From Pseudomonas veronii (lineage in GTDB: Bacteria > Pseudomonadota > Gammaproteobacteria > Pseudomonadales > Pseudomonadaceae): a DNA stretch of 64,000 nt. The stretch lies in contig NZ_JYLL01000033.1 of the NCBI RefSeq assembly GCF_001439695.1, positions 1 to 64,000 on the forward strand, read 5' to 3'. The notes beneath the pieces were generated by a model that saw only the letters and a list, made by a program, of their open reading frames with translations, did not search any database and was not told where the DNA came from. Both the position numbers and the translations under genes were made by a program. Positions 1-7,992 of this stretch are shown here, one piece after another; position 1 is the first letter of the stretch, and every line of letters starts with the position of its first letter.

Positions 1-448
1 GACGGCTCCCCTCGTCCATTGCTCCGTGCCCTGTCCATGCCAGCGTCGCTAGCGCAATCGCGCCACAGACAGTGACAATCCAAAGACTCAGTGTTGGAAA
101 GCGCTTGTTCAGGGAAACGCCAATAATGGCCGTCACCAACGCCCCTATTCGGACCATCCAGGTCAAACCGACGTCAGTCCCCATGAGAACCATTTGAAAG
201 ATATGGTGATGTAGCTCCATGAAACCCGACACGCCACTCATTGCTTTCGCAAGTAACAACATGGCGGCAAGGGACAGAGCTACACCTACAGCAGAAGTAC
301 TGTAAAGAAGCGACTCAAAATTCAAAACTGTTCCCGATATTCTTTCTTTTCCCCTGAGGCTATAAAGACCAAAAATTGCCAGTCCAAATAACAGCATCAG
401 GTCGAAATAAAGAGCAAAGCGAACAACGATATTTAATGAGTCGCTCAT
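1..448 (-). CDS. copD: CopD, inner-membrane copper resistance protein (partial, C-terminus beyond window)
   Basis: Reading leftward from an ATG three bases after the copC stop, an open frame runs without interruption off the window edge, giving about 149 visible residues. The translation begins MSDSLNIVVRFALYFDLMLL and is rich in hydrophobic segments, with a His cluster (ELHHHIFQ) in the loop before a further membrane span. This fits the N-terminal half of CopD/PcoD, the multi-span inner-membrane partner of periplasmic CopC in copper uptake or handling. Tight spacing after copC shows a copCD operon, read from the CopR box upstream of copC. The family call rests on context plus hydrophobicity. 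The end of the gene is not visible. Confidence 0.8.
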   Translation of the reverse strand, partial: MSDSLNIVVRFALYFDLMLLFGLAIFGLYSLRGKERISGTVLNFESLLYSTSAVGVALSLAAMLLLAKAMSGVSGFMELHHHIFQMVLMGTDVGLTWMVRIGALVTAIIGVSLNKRFPTLSLWIVTVCGAIALATLAWTGHGAMDEGSR

Positions 449-451
449 GAA

Positions 452-835
452 TCATTTCACTTTGAAAGAAAAGTTGCCGGTAATCGGGTGAGTGTCCGAG
501 GAAACGGCACGCCATTCGACTTTGTAAGTACCCGTGGTCAATGGCGATGCGGGTGTAATAACCATCGTCTTCGGATCACCGCCACCTGCCACGTTAGCTT
601 TTACGCCCATAGGTGAATTCGGCATACCAGGCATATCGGTCATAATCAGCTTTGCACCAGAGAACTGAGTCGTTAGATTCTCAGAAAAGTGCAGTTCGAT
701 TTTAGACGGAGCCGCCGCATCCGATCCTTCAGCGGGAGTAGAAGAAACCAGCTTTGGATGCGCCTGAGCAACTGCACTCAGAAGCAAACCCGCAGTCAGC
801 GCAACAGCTACGGTGGTAGTTTTAAGGAATGACAT
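452..835 (-). CDS. copC: CopC, periplasmic copper-binding protein
   Basis: The 127-residue protein has a clear Sec signal peptide (residues 1-25, cleavage after AQA), so the mature chain starts with His. That N-terminal His, with the Asp/His of SSDTHPITGNF near the C-terminus, is the type II copper site of the CopC family. A short Met-rich stretch (MTDMPGMPNSPM, about residues 66-77) matches the Cu(I) site of methionine-containing CopC proteins. Length and domain are normal for the family. It is the first gene of a copCD operon, and a CopR-type box lies about 200 bases upstream. In the periplasm it would bind Cu(I)/Cu(II) and hand it to CopD. Confidence 0.93.
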   Translation of the reverse strand: MSFLKTTTVAVALTAGLLLSAVAQAHPKLVSSTPAEGSDAAAPSKIELHFSENLTTQFSGAKLIMTDMPGMPNSPMGVKANVAGGGDPKTMVITPASPLTTGTYKVEWRAVSSDTHPITGNFSFKVK

Positions 836-1194
836 GCAAGACTCCTGACAGCAAAAGCTGTTGGTTCTAGGTTTTTAGGGAATATCTAGTTTTTTACTTT
901 TTGACGCTCGTTAAAACCACTGACGAATACCTAGCAAATTCCGTGTTCTAGGGCCGGCTGGACAGGGAGGAATCACAAGATTTCCAACGTCACAGTGCGA
1001 GTACACGATGCCACATGAACGCAAACTGTTCGATTACATTTCAGTCAGCTTGGGGCGGGTTTTTGGCACTGATCTGCCCGGATACGGCGCCAAATACGCG
1101 ACTTTCTTTGGAACGCTCCAAGAGTTTTCTCTCATCCAAAAACGATCCTATTGAGCTAACCACATGTTGCCTGCATACATATGAACAAGGTGTC
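836..1194. other. Intergenic region between copC and copS
   Basis: This stretch lies between the start of copC and the end of copS, both transcribed leftward. It should carry the copC promoter, and it contains one near-consensus CopR box. An open frame of 79 codons on the plus strand (1015-1254) overlaps the copS end, has no family resemblance and contains the CopR box, so I do not count it as a gene. No hairpin terminator for copRS was obvious. Confidence 0.6.
1033..1048 (-). promoter_or_regulatory. CopR-type box upstream of copC (one mismatch)
   Basis: On the minus strand this reads CTGACTgaaatGTAAT. It matches CTGACA-N5-GTAAT except for the sixth base. It lies about 200 bases upstream of the copC start in the correct orientation. 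The consensus is the one described for CopR of P. aeruginosa; function here is inferred. Confidence 0.6.
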
Positions 1195-2583
1195 TTAGAC
1201 CTTTCTTGCATCAGCACATGGGAGTTCAATATGAAAGGCTGTTATTCCGTTTAACGACGTACACCATATTTTTCCGTCATGCGCTTCAATGATAGATCGA
1301 GTAATCGATAAACCTAGCCCTGCATTACTTGGACTTCCTTCTCTGCGAGCTGGGTCCACGCGATAAAATCGATCAAACAGCTTTTCAAGATGCTCGGACG
1401 CAATGGGCTCTCCCGGGTTCTCCACAGAGACTGATATTGAAGTTCCTTTCTGCCGAATATCGACAGTAATACACTTTCCTTCGGGGGTGTACCGGAGCGC
1501 ATTTGAGAGCAGATTAGAGATGGCCCTGTCGAGCATGAGTACGTCACCTCGGACGCTACCCCTGCCTGTGACCTTCAGGTCGATCCCTCGCTCATCAGCC
1601 AGCAAACGGTAGTACTCGAGTAATTTCTCTACTACTGCTACCAGGTCAATCGGTTTGTTTTCATGTGTAATTAGACCGTTATCTGATTTCGCTAGAAAAA
1701 GCATGTCATCAATCATACGTCCCATACGTTTCAAGTCATCAAGATTTGAGTACAGATTGTCCTCGTAGTCCTCAATATTTCTTTTTCTAGATAAAATCAC
1801 TTCAGTGTGAGTCATCAAATTGCTAACGGGTGTCCGTAATTCGTGAGCAATGTCCGCAGAGAAGTTCGATAAACGAACAAACGCATCGTCCAGTCTAGAT
1901 AACATTGCGTTGAACGAGAGCACCATCTGCTGGAGCTCTTGGGGAACGGGACCTAATGGAATACGCTCTTTGAGCGATTTAGCTGACATCGAAGCTGCTA
2001 CCTGAGTGACTAGGCGAATAGGTCGTAGTCCACTACGCGCTACCATCCAGCCCAGTGCAGCACTGACCAGCGCGCTTATCACCAGTCCTATCCAAAACCA
2101 TCGTTCAAGCGTCTCGAAGAAGGCCATATGTTGAGTAACATCAAAGATCAACATCACTGTCAATGGCTTGTCCTGCCCCGTCACTATGGCTTGCGCCGTC
2201 ACGCCTCGAAATATCTGCTCCTGGTCTCGCCACTCCCAGACATTGCTGTTTGTGACCGTTCGGAAGTCTTCAGGAACTACGATCGGACCTGGGTCAGCAA
2301 ACAGGAGCTTACCGTCACCATCGATGATAAGAGCTGTCAAATCACGATGAGCACCAAGCAGTGCCTCCAGCTCAGGCTTAACATCACTGAATTGATCAAT
2401 GCTGTTCAACCCAGTCAAAATTCTTTGCGTCGAGTGAAGCTTTTCGTTCAGCGCCTGCTGATCCAGCATCTTGAAATGATGCCGGCTGAGGTTGTTAAAA
2501 CTGAGTCCAGCGACGGTGAGCACAGCCGTTACAGCTAGCATGAACATCAGGCTCATGCGCGTAGTCAGGGACATTCGCTTCAT
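1195..2583 (-). CDS. copS: CopS, copper-sensing histidine kinase
   Basis: A 462-residue transmembrane sensor kinase. Two membrane spans (about residues 10-30 and 160-180) flank a periplasmic sensor domain. They are followed by a HAMP region and an H-box with HELRTP (His near residue 250), then an N-box (NLLSNALRYTPEG) and a glycine box (GLGLSI). All catalytic elements are intact, so the protein should autophosphorylate and pass phosphate to CopR. The ATG overlaps the copR stop as ATGA, so the two genes are translationally coupled. Position beside copCD and copper boxes identifies it as the CopS/PcoS/CusS type rather than another heavy-metal kinase. Confidence 0.93.
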   Translation of the reverse strand: MKRMSLTTRMSLMFMLAVTAVLTVAGLSFNNLSRHHFKMLDQQALNEKLHSTQRILTGLNSIDQFSDVKPELEALLGAHRDLTALIIDGDGKLLFADPGPIVVPEDFRTVTNSNVWEWRDQEQIFRGVTAQAIVTGQDKPLTVMLIFDVTQHMAFFETLERWFWIGLVISALVSAALGWMVARSGLRPIRLVTQVAASMSAKSLKERIPLGPVPQELQQMVLSFNAMLSRLDDAFVRLSNFSADIAHELRTPVSNLMTHTEVILSRKRNIEDYEDNLYSNLDDLKRMGRMIDDMLFLAKSDNGLITHENKPIDLVAVVEKLLEYYRLLADERGIDLKVTGRGSVRGDVLMLDRAISNLLSNALRYTPEGKCITVDIRQKGTSISVSVENPGEPIASEHLEKLFDRFYRVDPARREGSPSNAGLGLSITRSIIEAHDGKIWCTSLNGITAFHIELPCADARKV

Positions 2584-3275
2584 TCCGACCCCGTCCCCGA
2601 ATCCGGCGCATCCAGCATGTACCCCATGCCTCGAGAGGTGTGGATAAGCTTGACCTCAAAATCATCATCAATCTTTGCTCTGAGCCTCCTGACAGCAACC
2701 TCGATGACGTTAGTATCGCTGTCAAAGTTCATGTCCCAGACCTGGGAAGCAATAAGCGACTTGGGCAGAACCTCACCTCGACGACGGAGCAGCAATTCGA
2801 GCAACGCAAACTCTTTGGCCGTTAGATCTATACGTTTGCCTGCGCGGATAACCCTGCGTTTGAGGAGGTCCACCTCCAAATCAGCCAATTTCATATGGGT
2901 TTGGGAGGGGGCAGTGGTACCTCTACGCAGCAGCGTTCTGACGCGAGCCAGCAATTCAGAAAATGCGAAGGGTTTGATCAGGTAATCGTCAGCCCCCAGC
3001 TCAAGTCCTTTTACCCGATCCTCAACTCGGTCTCGCGCCGTGAGGAAAAGCACAGGGACATTTTTTCCGGATGCTCTCACTTTCTGAAGTACTTCCCAGC
3101 CATCCAGCCCAGGCATCATCACATCGAGAATCAGCAGGTCATACGCCTCGCTCAAGGCGTGCTGAAGCGCGTCTTTGCCATTGGTAAAACGATCAACATT
3201 GAACCCCGCCTCGGTGAGTCCTTGCTGCAAATAAATACCTATTTTGGGTTCGTCTTCCGCAACCAGAAGTCTCAT
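2580..3275 (-). CDS. copR: CopR, OmpR-family copper response regulator
   Basis: The 231-residue regulator starts at MRLLVAEDEPKIG; the frame is open 21 codons further upstream, but those residues fit no receiver domain and would cover the promoter. The receiver domain has the acidic pair ED near residues 7-8, the phosphorylation Asp in LLILDVMMPGLDGWEV (about 51) and the conserved Lys in YLIKPFAFSELLAR. A winged-helix Trans_reg_C domain follows (about 130-225, ending in TSRGMGYML). It is expected to bind the CTGACA-N5-GTAAT boxes spread over the next 13 kb. One exact box lies 64 bases upstream of its own start, which suggests autoregulation. Confidence 0.95.
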   Translation of the reverse strand: MRLLVAEDEPKIGIYLQQGLTEAGFNVDRFTNGKDALQHALSEAYDLLILDVMMPGLDGWEVLQKVRASGKNVPVLFLTARDRVEDRVKGLELGADDYLIKPFAFSELLARVRTLLRRGTTAPSQTHMKLADLEVDLLKRRVIRAGKRIDLTAKEFALLELLLRRRGEVLPKSLIASQVWDMNFDSDTNVIEVAVRRLRAKIDDDFEVKLIHTSRGMGYMLDAPDSGTGSE

Positions 3276-3338
3276 GGGGATGGCTCTCGAATAATTGTGA
3301 GGCTGAGTCTGCAATGAAATGCCTCTGCCAACCAGCAA

Positions 3339-3354
3339 CTGACAGAAAAGTAAT
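3339..3354 (+). promoter_or_regulatory. CopR-type box between copR and the PtrA-like gene (exact)
   Basis: CTGACAgaaaaGTAAT, an exact match to the CopR consensus. It lies in the divergent region, 64 bases from the copR start and 127 from the start of the PtrA-like gene, so it could serve either or both. Confidence 0.75.
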
Positions 3355-3480
3355 ATTGGCTTCAGGTAGATGTCAGCGAGTGCTGTCTAGGGTTCGAGCA
3401 TGAGTACTTTCTGGTGCTCGACCGACTCTTAACCATGAAAGCTAGAGGAGCCGGAAAACAAATCAAAAAGGAGCTTCCTC

Positions 3481-3834
3481 ATGAACCGTTTAAAAGTCCT
3501 ATTCTTTGCTAGTTCGATACTCATCTCAGCATCTGCGTTGGCTGAAGGTGGTGCAGATCGGATTATGGAGCGCATGGAAAGCCTGCGCGATAAAGCCGAA
3601 GCGACCTTGGTACAAGCTGAAAAAGCTCCTGAAGGGCAGCGCCATGTTCACATGGCCGAGCATATGAAAATACTGGGCGAGATCATGGGCCAGCTTCATC
3701 TAGATCATCCAAAAGCATCAATGTCACCTCAGGAACATCTCGCCTGGATGGAAAAACACGACGCCATGGTTGATGACGTTTTGAACCAAATGCAGCGCGA
3801 GCACAAACTGATGCTTTCTGAGAACCATCAGTAA
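3481..3834 (+). CDS. PtrA-like copper-inducible small exported protein
   Basis: A 117-residue exported protein. Residues 1-21 are a signal peptide ending in ALA, and the mature chain begins EGGADRIMERMESLR. That start is the hallmark of the Pseudomonas PtrA N-terminal family; PtrA of P. aeruginosa is a small copper-induced protein. The rest is helical and rich in Met and His (HVHMAEHMKILGEIMGQLHLDHP and MEKHDAMVDDVLNQM), which suggests metal binding in the periplasm. A good ribosome site (AGGAG, seven bases before ATG) supports the start. A CopR box lies upstream and a hairpin terminator just downstream, so it is a single-gene unit. The molecular role is not established. Confidence 0.8.
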   Translation: MNRLKVLFFASSILISASALAEGGADRIMERMESLRDKAEATLVQAEKAPEGQRHVHMAEHMKILGEIMGQLHLDHPKASMSPQEHLAWMEKHDAMVDDVLNQMQREHKLMLSENHQ

Positions 3835-3873
3835 CCGAATAACTCCTACGGGGCTCTCTGAACCGCCCACTAG

Positions 3874-3903
3874 ACACGGCGTCATCTGGGCGCCGTGTTT
3901 TCT
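3874..3903 (+). terminator. Rho-independent terminator after the PtrA-like gene
   Basis: Stem ACACGGCG/CGCCGTGT with a nine-base loop followed by TTTTC. It separates the PtrA-like gene from the CopR box of the next unit. Confidence 0.75.
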
Positions 3904-3911
3904 CAGGAAAA

Positions 3912-3927
3912 CTGACAGAAATGTAGT
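3912..3927 (+). promoter_or_regulatory. CopR-type box upstream of the cupredoxin operon (one mismatch)
   Basis: CTGACAgaaatGTAGT differs from the consensus at one base. It ends 73 bases before the cupredoxin start and lies directly after the preceding terminator, as expected for the operator of a new transcription unit. Confidence 0.65.
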
Positions 3928-3999
3928 GTTCAAGTCAGTTAACGCTCAGCTCTATCCCTTTAGCATAGCTAGTATTTTCCACTGGCTCTCGAGGTCACC

Positions 4000-4536
4000 A
4001 TGAAAACTAAGCTCATTACTCCAGTTATTGCGGCAATCACCCTACTCCTCGGCGCTACGGCGATGGCCAGCGTAGGTCATGGGAAAGAGGATATCGGTCA
4101 GCCTGGAGTCGCCTCAGAGGTCACTCGCACGGTTGATGTAGAGATGGGTGATATTTTCTTCAAAACTAAAAGCATCGACGTAAAGCCCGGTGAAACGGTT
4201 CGCTTTGTACTTCACAACAAAGGGGCGTTGCTGCACGAGTTCAATATCGGCCAAGCCGCTGCTCACGCGGCGCACCAAAAAGAAATGGCGAGCATGTTCC
4301 AGAATGGAACGCTTACACCCACCGGAACTGGAAAAATGTGGGGCAACATGGGCCATAGCATGGGAGGCATGAAGATGGTTGGAATGGAACACAACGACCC
4401 GAATAGCGTGCTGATCGAGCCAGGGGCAACCAAGGAGTTGATCTGGACCTTCAACAACACAACTGGACTTCAATTTGCCTGCAACGTGCCAGGTCATTAC
4501 CAGTCGGGGATGGTCGGTCAATTTGACTTGAAGTAA
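4000..4536 (+). CDS. Plastocyanin/azurin-like periplasmic copper protein
   Basis: A 178-residue exported cupredoxin. Signal peptide residues 1-23 end in AMA. The type I copper ligands can be read: His in GALLHEFNIG, then Cys, His and Met in FACNVPGHYQSGM at the C-terminus. A Met/His-rich insert between them (MWGNMGHSMGGMKMVGMEHN) is usual in the copper-resistance branch of the family (compare PA2807 next to ptrA in P. aeruginosa). It heads an operon with the DUF2933 protein and the copper ATPase. The expected role is periplasmic copper binding or electron transfer to the multicopper oxidase; the exact role is unknown. Confidence 0.85.
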   Translation: MKTKLITPVIAAITLLLGATAMASVGHGKEDIGQPGVASEVTRTVDVEMGDIFFKTKSIDVKPGETVRFVLHNKGALLHEFNIGQAAAHAAHQKEMASMFQNGTLTPTGTGKMWGNMGHSMGGMKMVGMEHNDPNSVLIEPGATKELIWTFNNTTGLQFACNVPGHYQSGMVGQFDLK

Positions 4537-4630
4537 GCCTGAACCGACCGCTAAAACCGCGTCGACGCAAGAGTTCGCTATGCTCTGAGGCAGAGATCAG
4601 AGCAACACGCTCACACACGGGGTCTAGATC

Positions 4631-4876
4631 ATGGATAAGCATCAGCATCCGGCTGGAAGCACCTCCCCACCATTTTGGAGGCGCAAAACAGGCGTTGTAC
4701 TGATCATGCTCATTGCGATCGGTGCCTTTTACGGGGTGCGGGAACATTTCACCCACGTTTATCCGTATTTGCCCTACCTCATCCTGTTGATCTGTCCATT
4801 GATGCATTTTTTTGGACATGGACATGGCGGACATGACCATGGCGATCAGGCAGGAACCAACAAGGAAGAGAAATAG
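4631..4876 (+). CDS. DUF2933 small membrane protein
   Basis: An 81-residue protein with two hydrophobic spans (about residues 22-38 and 45-62) and a His-rich C-terminal tail (HGHGGHDHGDQ). This is the form of DUF2933 proteins, which often lie beside copper P-type ATPases. It ends two bases before the ATPase start, so the two are surely co-translated. A chaperone or assembly role for the ATPase is a guess from context; the His-rich tail may bind metal. Confidence 0.75.
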   Translation: MDKHQHPAGSTSPPFWRRKTGVVLIMLIAIGAFYGVREHFTHVYPYLPYLILLICPLMHFFGHGHGGHDHGDQAGTNKEEK

Positions 4877-4878
4877 CT

Positions 4879-7236
4879 ATGCCCACTCCACCGAGCCACC
4901 ACGATCACGGTCCCGCCCACGCTGCCTCACCCAATGACGGTGGTCTACGCGACCCGGTGTGCGGTATGGCGGTTATACCTCCAAGTAAATTTGGCGAGTC
5001 TTACCAAGGACAGACGTATCAATTTTGTAGCCAGAAATGCCAAGAGAAATTTCGGGCAGATCCAGAACGCTACATTGGTAATCATCCCAGCGCTGAACCC
5101 AGCAGCGCCGCTATAGAGCCCACGCTACAGGTAGCCACTGAGTTTACCTGTCCTATGCACCCGGAAATAAGACAGCCAGGGCCCGGCAATTGCCCTAAAT
5201 GTGGCATGACATTAGAGCCCGTCATGCCCGCGCTTGATGACGATGACAAACCCGAGCTCCTGGATTTCACCCGCCGCTTTTGGTGGTCGCTGCCTTTAAC
5301 CGTAATGGTGGCCCTTCTAGCCATGGCGGGTCACTCATTACAAATCTTCCATGGTTCGGTTCAAAACTGGATCGAGTTCGCTCTTGCCACTCCGGTCACC
5401 TTATGGGCAGGTTGGCCCTTTTTTGTAAGAGGCATAGCATCCGTTAGAAATCGCAGTCCAAACATGTGGACTCTGATTGGTTTAGGTACTGCCGCAGCCT
5501 ATCTTTACAGCGTCGCGGCAACCCTATTTCCCCAAAGTTTTCCCACCACCTTCATGCAAGATGGACGCATCGGCGTCTACTTCGAAGCCGCTGCGGTCAT
5601 CATCTCGCTCACCTTGCTTGGGCAGATTCTTGAGCTCAAAGCACGGTCACAAACCTCCGCCGCCATTAAGTCCCTTCTTGGCCTATCTCCCAAGACTGCA
5701 CGCAGGATCAACGCCGATGGTCAGGAGGAAGACATTCCTCTTACCCATGTTCACTTGGGAGACCATTTGCGGGTCAGACCTGGTGAAAAAGTGCCAGTTG
5801 ATGGCTCTGTACTCGAGGGAGAAAGTGCGGTGGATGAATCCATGCTCACTGGTGAACCTGTGCCGGTCATGAAAAGAGCAGGGGATAGTCTGATCGGTGC
5901 CACGCTTAATACTCATGGAAGCTTGGTGATGGAGGCGCGAAAGGTCGGCGCTGACACCATGCTGTCGCAGATAGTACAAATGGTCGCACTAGCCCAACGC
6001 TCCAAAGCGCCCATGCAACGAATGGCCGACTCGATCGCCGGCTACTTTGTGATGGCGGTTATCGCGATTGCGTTGCTGACCCTCATAGGTTGGGGACTGT
6101 TCGGCCCGGAACCCAGCTGGGTCTTCGGCCTGATCAACGCTGTCGCCGTGCTTATCATCGCTTGTCCCTGTGCTCTGGGTCTGGCAACGCCCATGTCGAT
6201 CATGGTTTCGACGGGTAAAGCCGCCAGTATGGGTGTGCTGTTCAGAGATGCCAGTGCCATCGAAAACCTTTGCAAGATCGACACACTGATTGTCGATAAA
6301 ACGGGAACCCTGACAGAGGGACGGCCGGTATTTCACAGTGTGGAGGCCACACCAGATTTCAACCCACGCGATGTGCTTCAACTGGCCGCTAGCCTTGATC
6401 AAGGCAGCGAACATCCTTTGGCACACGCCATCGTCGATCACGCCCGAACTGAAAATATTGCGCTCACCAAGCCTGAATCGTTTGAGTCCGGCTCAGGGAT
6501 TGGGGTGAGTGGTCTCGTTGATGGCAAGAAAGTACAGCTGGGCAACACTGCACTGATGGAAGCTGCCGGCGTGAGCACAAAGGTCTTACAAGAACGTGCA
6601 GAGTTGTTGCGCCTTGAAGGCATCAGCATCATCTATCTAGCAGTTGACGGGGTCTTGGCAGGATTACTAGCGGTCTCAGACCCGATAAAACCGACCTCTA
6701 AAGAAGCAGTCACCAAGCTTAAGGCTGATAACGTAAAAATCATCATGGCCACGGGAGACGGGCTCACCACCGCACGTGCTGTCGCCAAGGAGATGGGTAT
6801 TGAAGAGGTTCATGGTGAAGTGAAACCTCAGGACAAGGAGCGCCTGGTGGCGGACCTCCAGCAATCCGGTCGAAAGGTTGCCATGGCCGGCGACGGTATC
6901 AACGACGCACCGGCCTTGGCGCGAGCAGATGTGGGCATTGCCATGGGTACAGGGACTGACGTCGCGATGAATAGCGCGCAGCTCACGCTGGTAAAAGGCG
7001 ACCTGATGGGGATTTTACGGGCACGGGCACTTTCGGTTGCAACGGTAAAAAACATGCGGCAAAACTTGGGGTTCGCCTTCCTTTACAACTCAATGGGTAT
7101 TCCCCTCGCCGCAGGCCTGCTCTATCCACTGACGGGGCACCTTCTGTCTCCAATGATTGCTGCGTTAGCCATGAGCGTCAGTTCTGCGTCTGTAGTTTTC
7201 AATGCTTTGAGGCTGAGGAATACCCGAATTGAATGA
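4879..7236 (+). CDS. copA: Copper-translocating P-type ATPase with YHS and heavy-metal-binding N-terminus
   Basis: A 785-residue P1B-1 ATPase. Instead of HMA repeats the N-terminus carries a YHS domain (DPVCGMAV to CQEKFRADPERYIG, about residues 25-66) and a Cys/His heavy-metal-binding domain (FTCPMHPEIRQ to CPKCGM, about 88-113). The membrane part has the CPC signature (IIACPCALGLATP), the phosphorylation loop DKTGTLTEG, the SEHPLAH nucleotide-binding motif and GDGINDAPALARADVG. All key residues are present, so it should export Cu(I) from the cytoplasm using ATP. It follows the cupredoxin and DUF2933 genes. The symbol follows Cu-ATPase usage; it is distinct from the multicopper oxidase CopA further on. 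Confidence 0.93.
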   Translation: MPTPPSHHDHGPAHAASPNDGGLRDPVCGMAVIPPSKFGESYQGQTYQFCSQKCQEKFRADPERYIGNHPSAEPSSAAIEPTLQVATEFTCPMHPEIRQPGPGNCPKCGMTLEPVMPALDDDDKPELLDFTRRFWWSLPLTVMVALLAMAGHSLQIFHGSVQNWIEFALATPVTLWAGWPFFVRGIASVRNRSPNMWTLIGLGTAAAYLYSVAATLFPQSFPTTFMQDGRIGVYFEAAAVIISLTLLGQILELKARSQTSAAIKSLLGLSPKTARRINADGQEEDIPLTHVHLGDHLRVRPGEKVPVDGSVLEGESAVDESMLTGEPVPVMKRAGDSLIGATLNTHGSLVMEARKVGADTMLSQIVQMVALAQRSKAPMQRMADSIAGYFVMAVIAIALLTLIGWGLFGPEPSWVFGLINAVAVLIIACPCALGLATPMSIMVSTGKAASMGVLFRDASAIENLCKIDTLIVDKTGTLTEGRPVFHSVEATPDFNPRDVLQLAASLDQGSEHPLAHAIVDHARTENIALTKPESFESGSGIGVSGLVDGKKVQLGNTALMEAAGVSTKVLQERAELLRLEGISIIYLAVDGVLAGLLAVSDPIKPTSKEAVTKLKADNVKIIMATGDGLTTARAVAKEMGIEEVHGEVKPQDKERLVADLQQSGRKVAMAGDGINDAPALARADVGIAMGTGTDVAMNSAQLTLVKGDLMGILRARALSVATVKNMRQNLGFAFLYNSMGIPLAAGLLYPLTGHLLSPMIAALAMSVSSASVVFNALRLRNTRIE

Positions 7237-7272
7237 GCGTAACCGATGCTCACAGCCCGCTATACATAACTC

Positions 7273-7303
7273 TTGACCTTACCGTGGTGTCAACGTTGAT
7301 CTT
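7273..7303 (+). promoter_or_regulatory. Possible MerR/CueR-type promoter of copZ
   Basis: A TTGACC -35 element leads into an imperfect dyad (ACCTTACC, seven bases, GTCAACGT) with a stretched 19-base spacer to a weak -10 (GATCTT). That layout is typical of CueR-regulated copZ/copA promoters. No cueR lies in the window, so a chromosomal CueR would have to act here. Tentative. Confidence 0.4.
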
Positions 7304-7347
7304 GTTGTTGCGGTGAAAATAGACTGCTCAGCACAAGAGGAATAACC

Positions 7348-7548
7348 ATGTTCGTCTTAAACGTATCAGGCATTGGTTGCGGTAGCTGCGTCAGCAAAAT
7401 CACCAAAGCAATTCAGTCACTGGACAGCGAGGCTATGATTTCCGTGGATCGCGCAGCAGGTAAGGTAAGCGTTGAAAGCAGTGAAAACCCAGAGCAAGTC
7501 CGTAAAACTGTCGAAGCACTCGGTTTCCCTTCCCAAATCAGCGCCTGA
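7348..7548 (+). CDS. copZ: CopZ-like copper chaperone (HMA domain)
   Basis: A 66-residue single HMA domain (ferredoxin-like fold). The metal loop is GIGCGSCV, a CxxC motif in the right place near residues 11-14, but with Gly-Ser between the cysteines instead of the more usual H/A-S/N-H. Length and pattern fit CopZ, the cytosolic Cu(I) chaperone that loads CopA ATPases or copper sensors. It lies downstream of the ATPase with its own apparent promoter. The ribosome site AGAGGAA precedes the ATG. Confidence 0.88.
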   Translation: MFVLNVSGIGCGSCVSKITKAIQSLDSEAMISVDRAAGKVSVESSENPEQVRKTVEALGFPSQISA

Positions 7549-7558
7549 GGCGCTGATT
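7536..7558. terminator. Perfect inverted repeat at the copZ stop codon
   Basis: AATCAGCGCC-tga-GGCGCTGATT is a perfect ten-base repeat with the copZ stop codon as its loop. There is no T-run, so it may stop or stabilise the transcript, but a classical terminator is not shown. Confidence 0.45.
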
Positions 7559-7578
7559 CCCTCGCTGGGTAAAGTTTA

Positions 7579-7992
7579 TTATTCACCTCGCAGAGCTTTA
7601 AGTAGCCCCTTAAATGCTCCATTTAATCTAGTAAAGGCGGTTTCGAAATGAATTTCATTTTCCGTATACTTTGCGACCTCGACCTGTTGATCCACAGTAT
7701 TTTGATCAATGGAAGGTTGGTTCGGCGTACTGTAAAGCAAAGCACCGCCGTGAATATCACTTACTAATTCGTTTACGGCAATATGTTTTGGGTTTGTTGT
7801 TTTTAAAGAGAACGGAGTAGCCAAACCTCCTTTTGTTTGGCTAGCCAGTACAGCAGAAAAGTCCAAGTCCCTGGCCTTAAAGTTAGGAGTGTCGGCATTA
7901 GCGATATTATTGCTAAGTACCTCAGCTCGTTGGCTGCGAAAACGTAATGCTCTTTCTGCGGAGCCAAGCGCTTTGTCAAAATTAATACTCAC
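7579..7992 (-). CDS. flgB: Orphan flagellar basal-body rod protein FlgB
   Basis: A 137-residue protein of normal FlgB length. It contains the signature of rod proteins near the N-terminus (RAEVLSNNIANADTPNFKARDLDFSAVL) and the C-terminal helix region (QPSIDQNTVDQQVEVAKYTENEIHFETAFTRLNGAFKGL). It starts with GTG after an AAGGTGG ribosome site. FlgB is the proximal rod protein of the flagellar export apparatus. Here no other flagellar gene is near: it points against copZ and the copper genes, and the coding sequence is visibly A+T-richer than its neighbours. It is probably an acquired extra copy with unknown use in this island. Family call sure, role not. Confidence 0.85.
   Translation of the reverse strand: MSINFDKALGSAERALRFRSQRAEVLSNNIANADTPNFKARDLDFSAVLASQTKGGLATPFSLKTTNPKHIAVNELVSDIHGGALLYSTPNQPSIDQNTVDQQVEVAKYTENEIHFETAFTRLNGAFKGLLKALRGE

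Noticed and set aside
1015..1254. 79-codon plus-strand frame between copC and copS
   Set aside because: It overlaps the copS end and contains the CopR box; no ribosome site and no protein-like motif.
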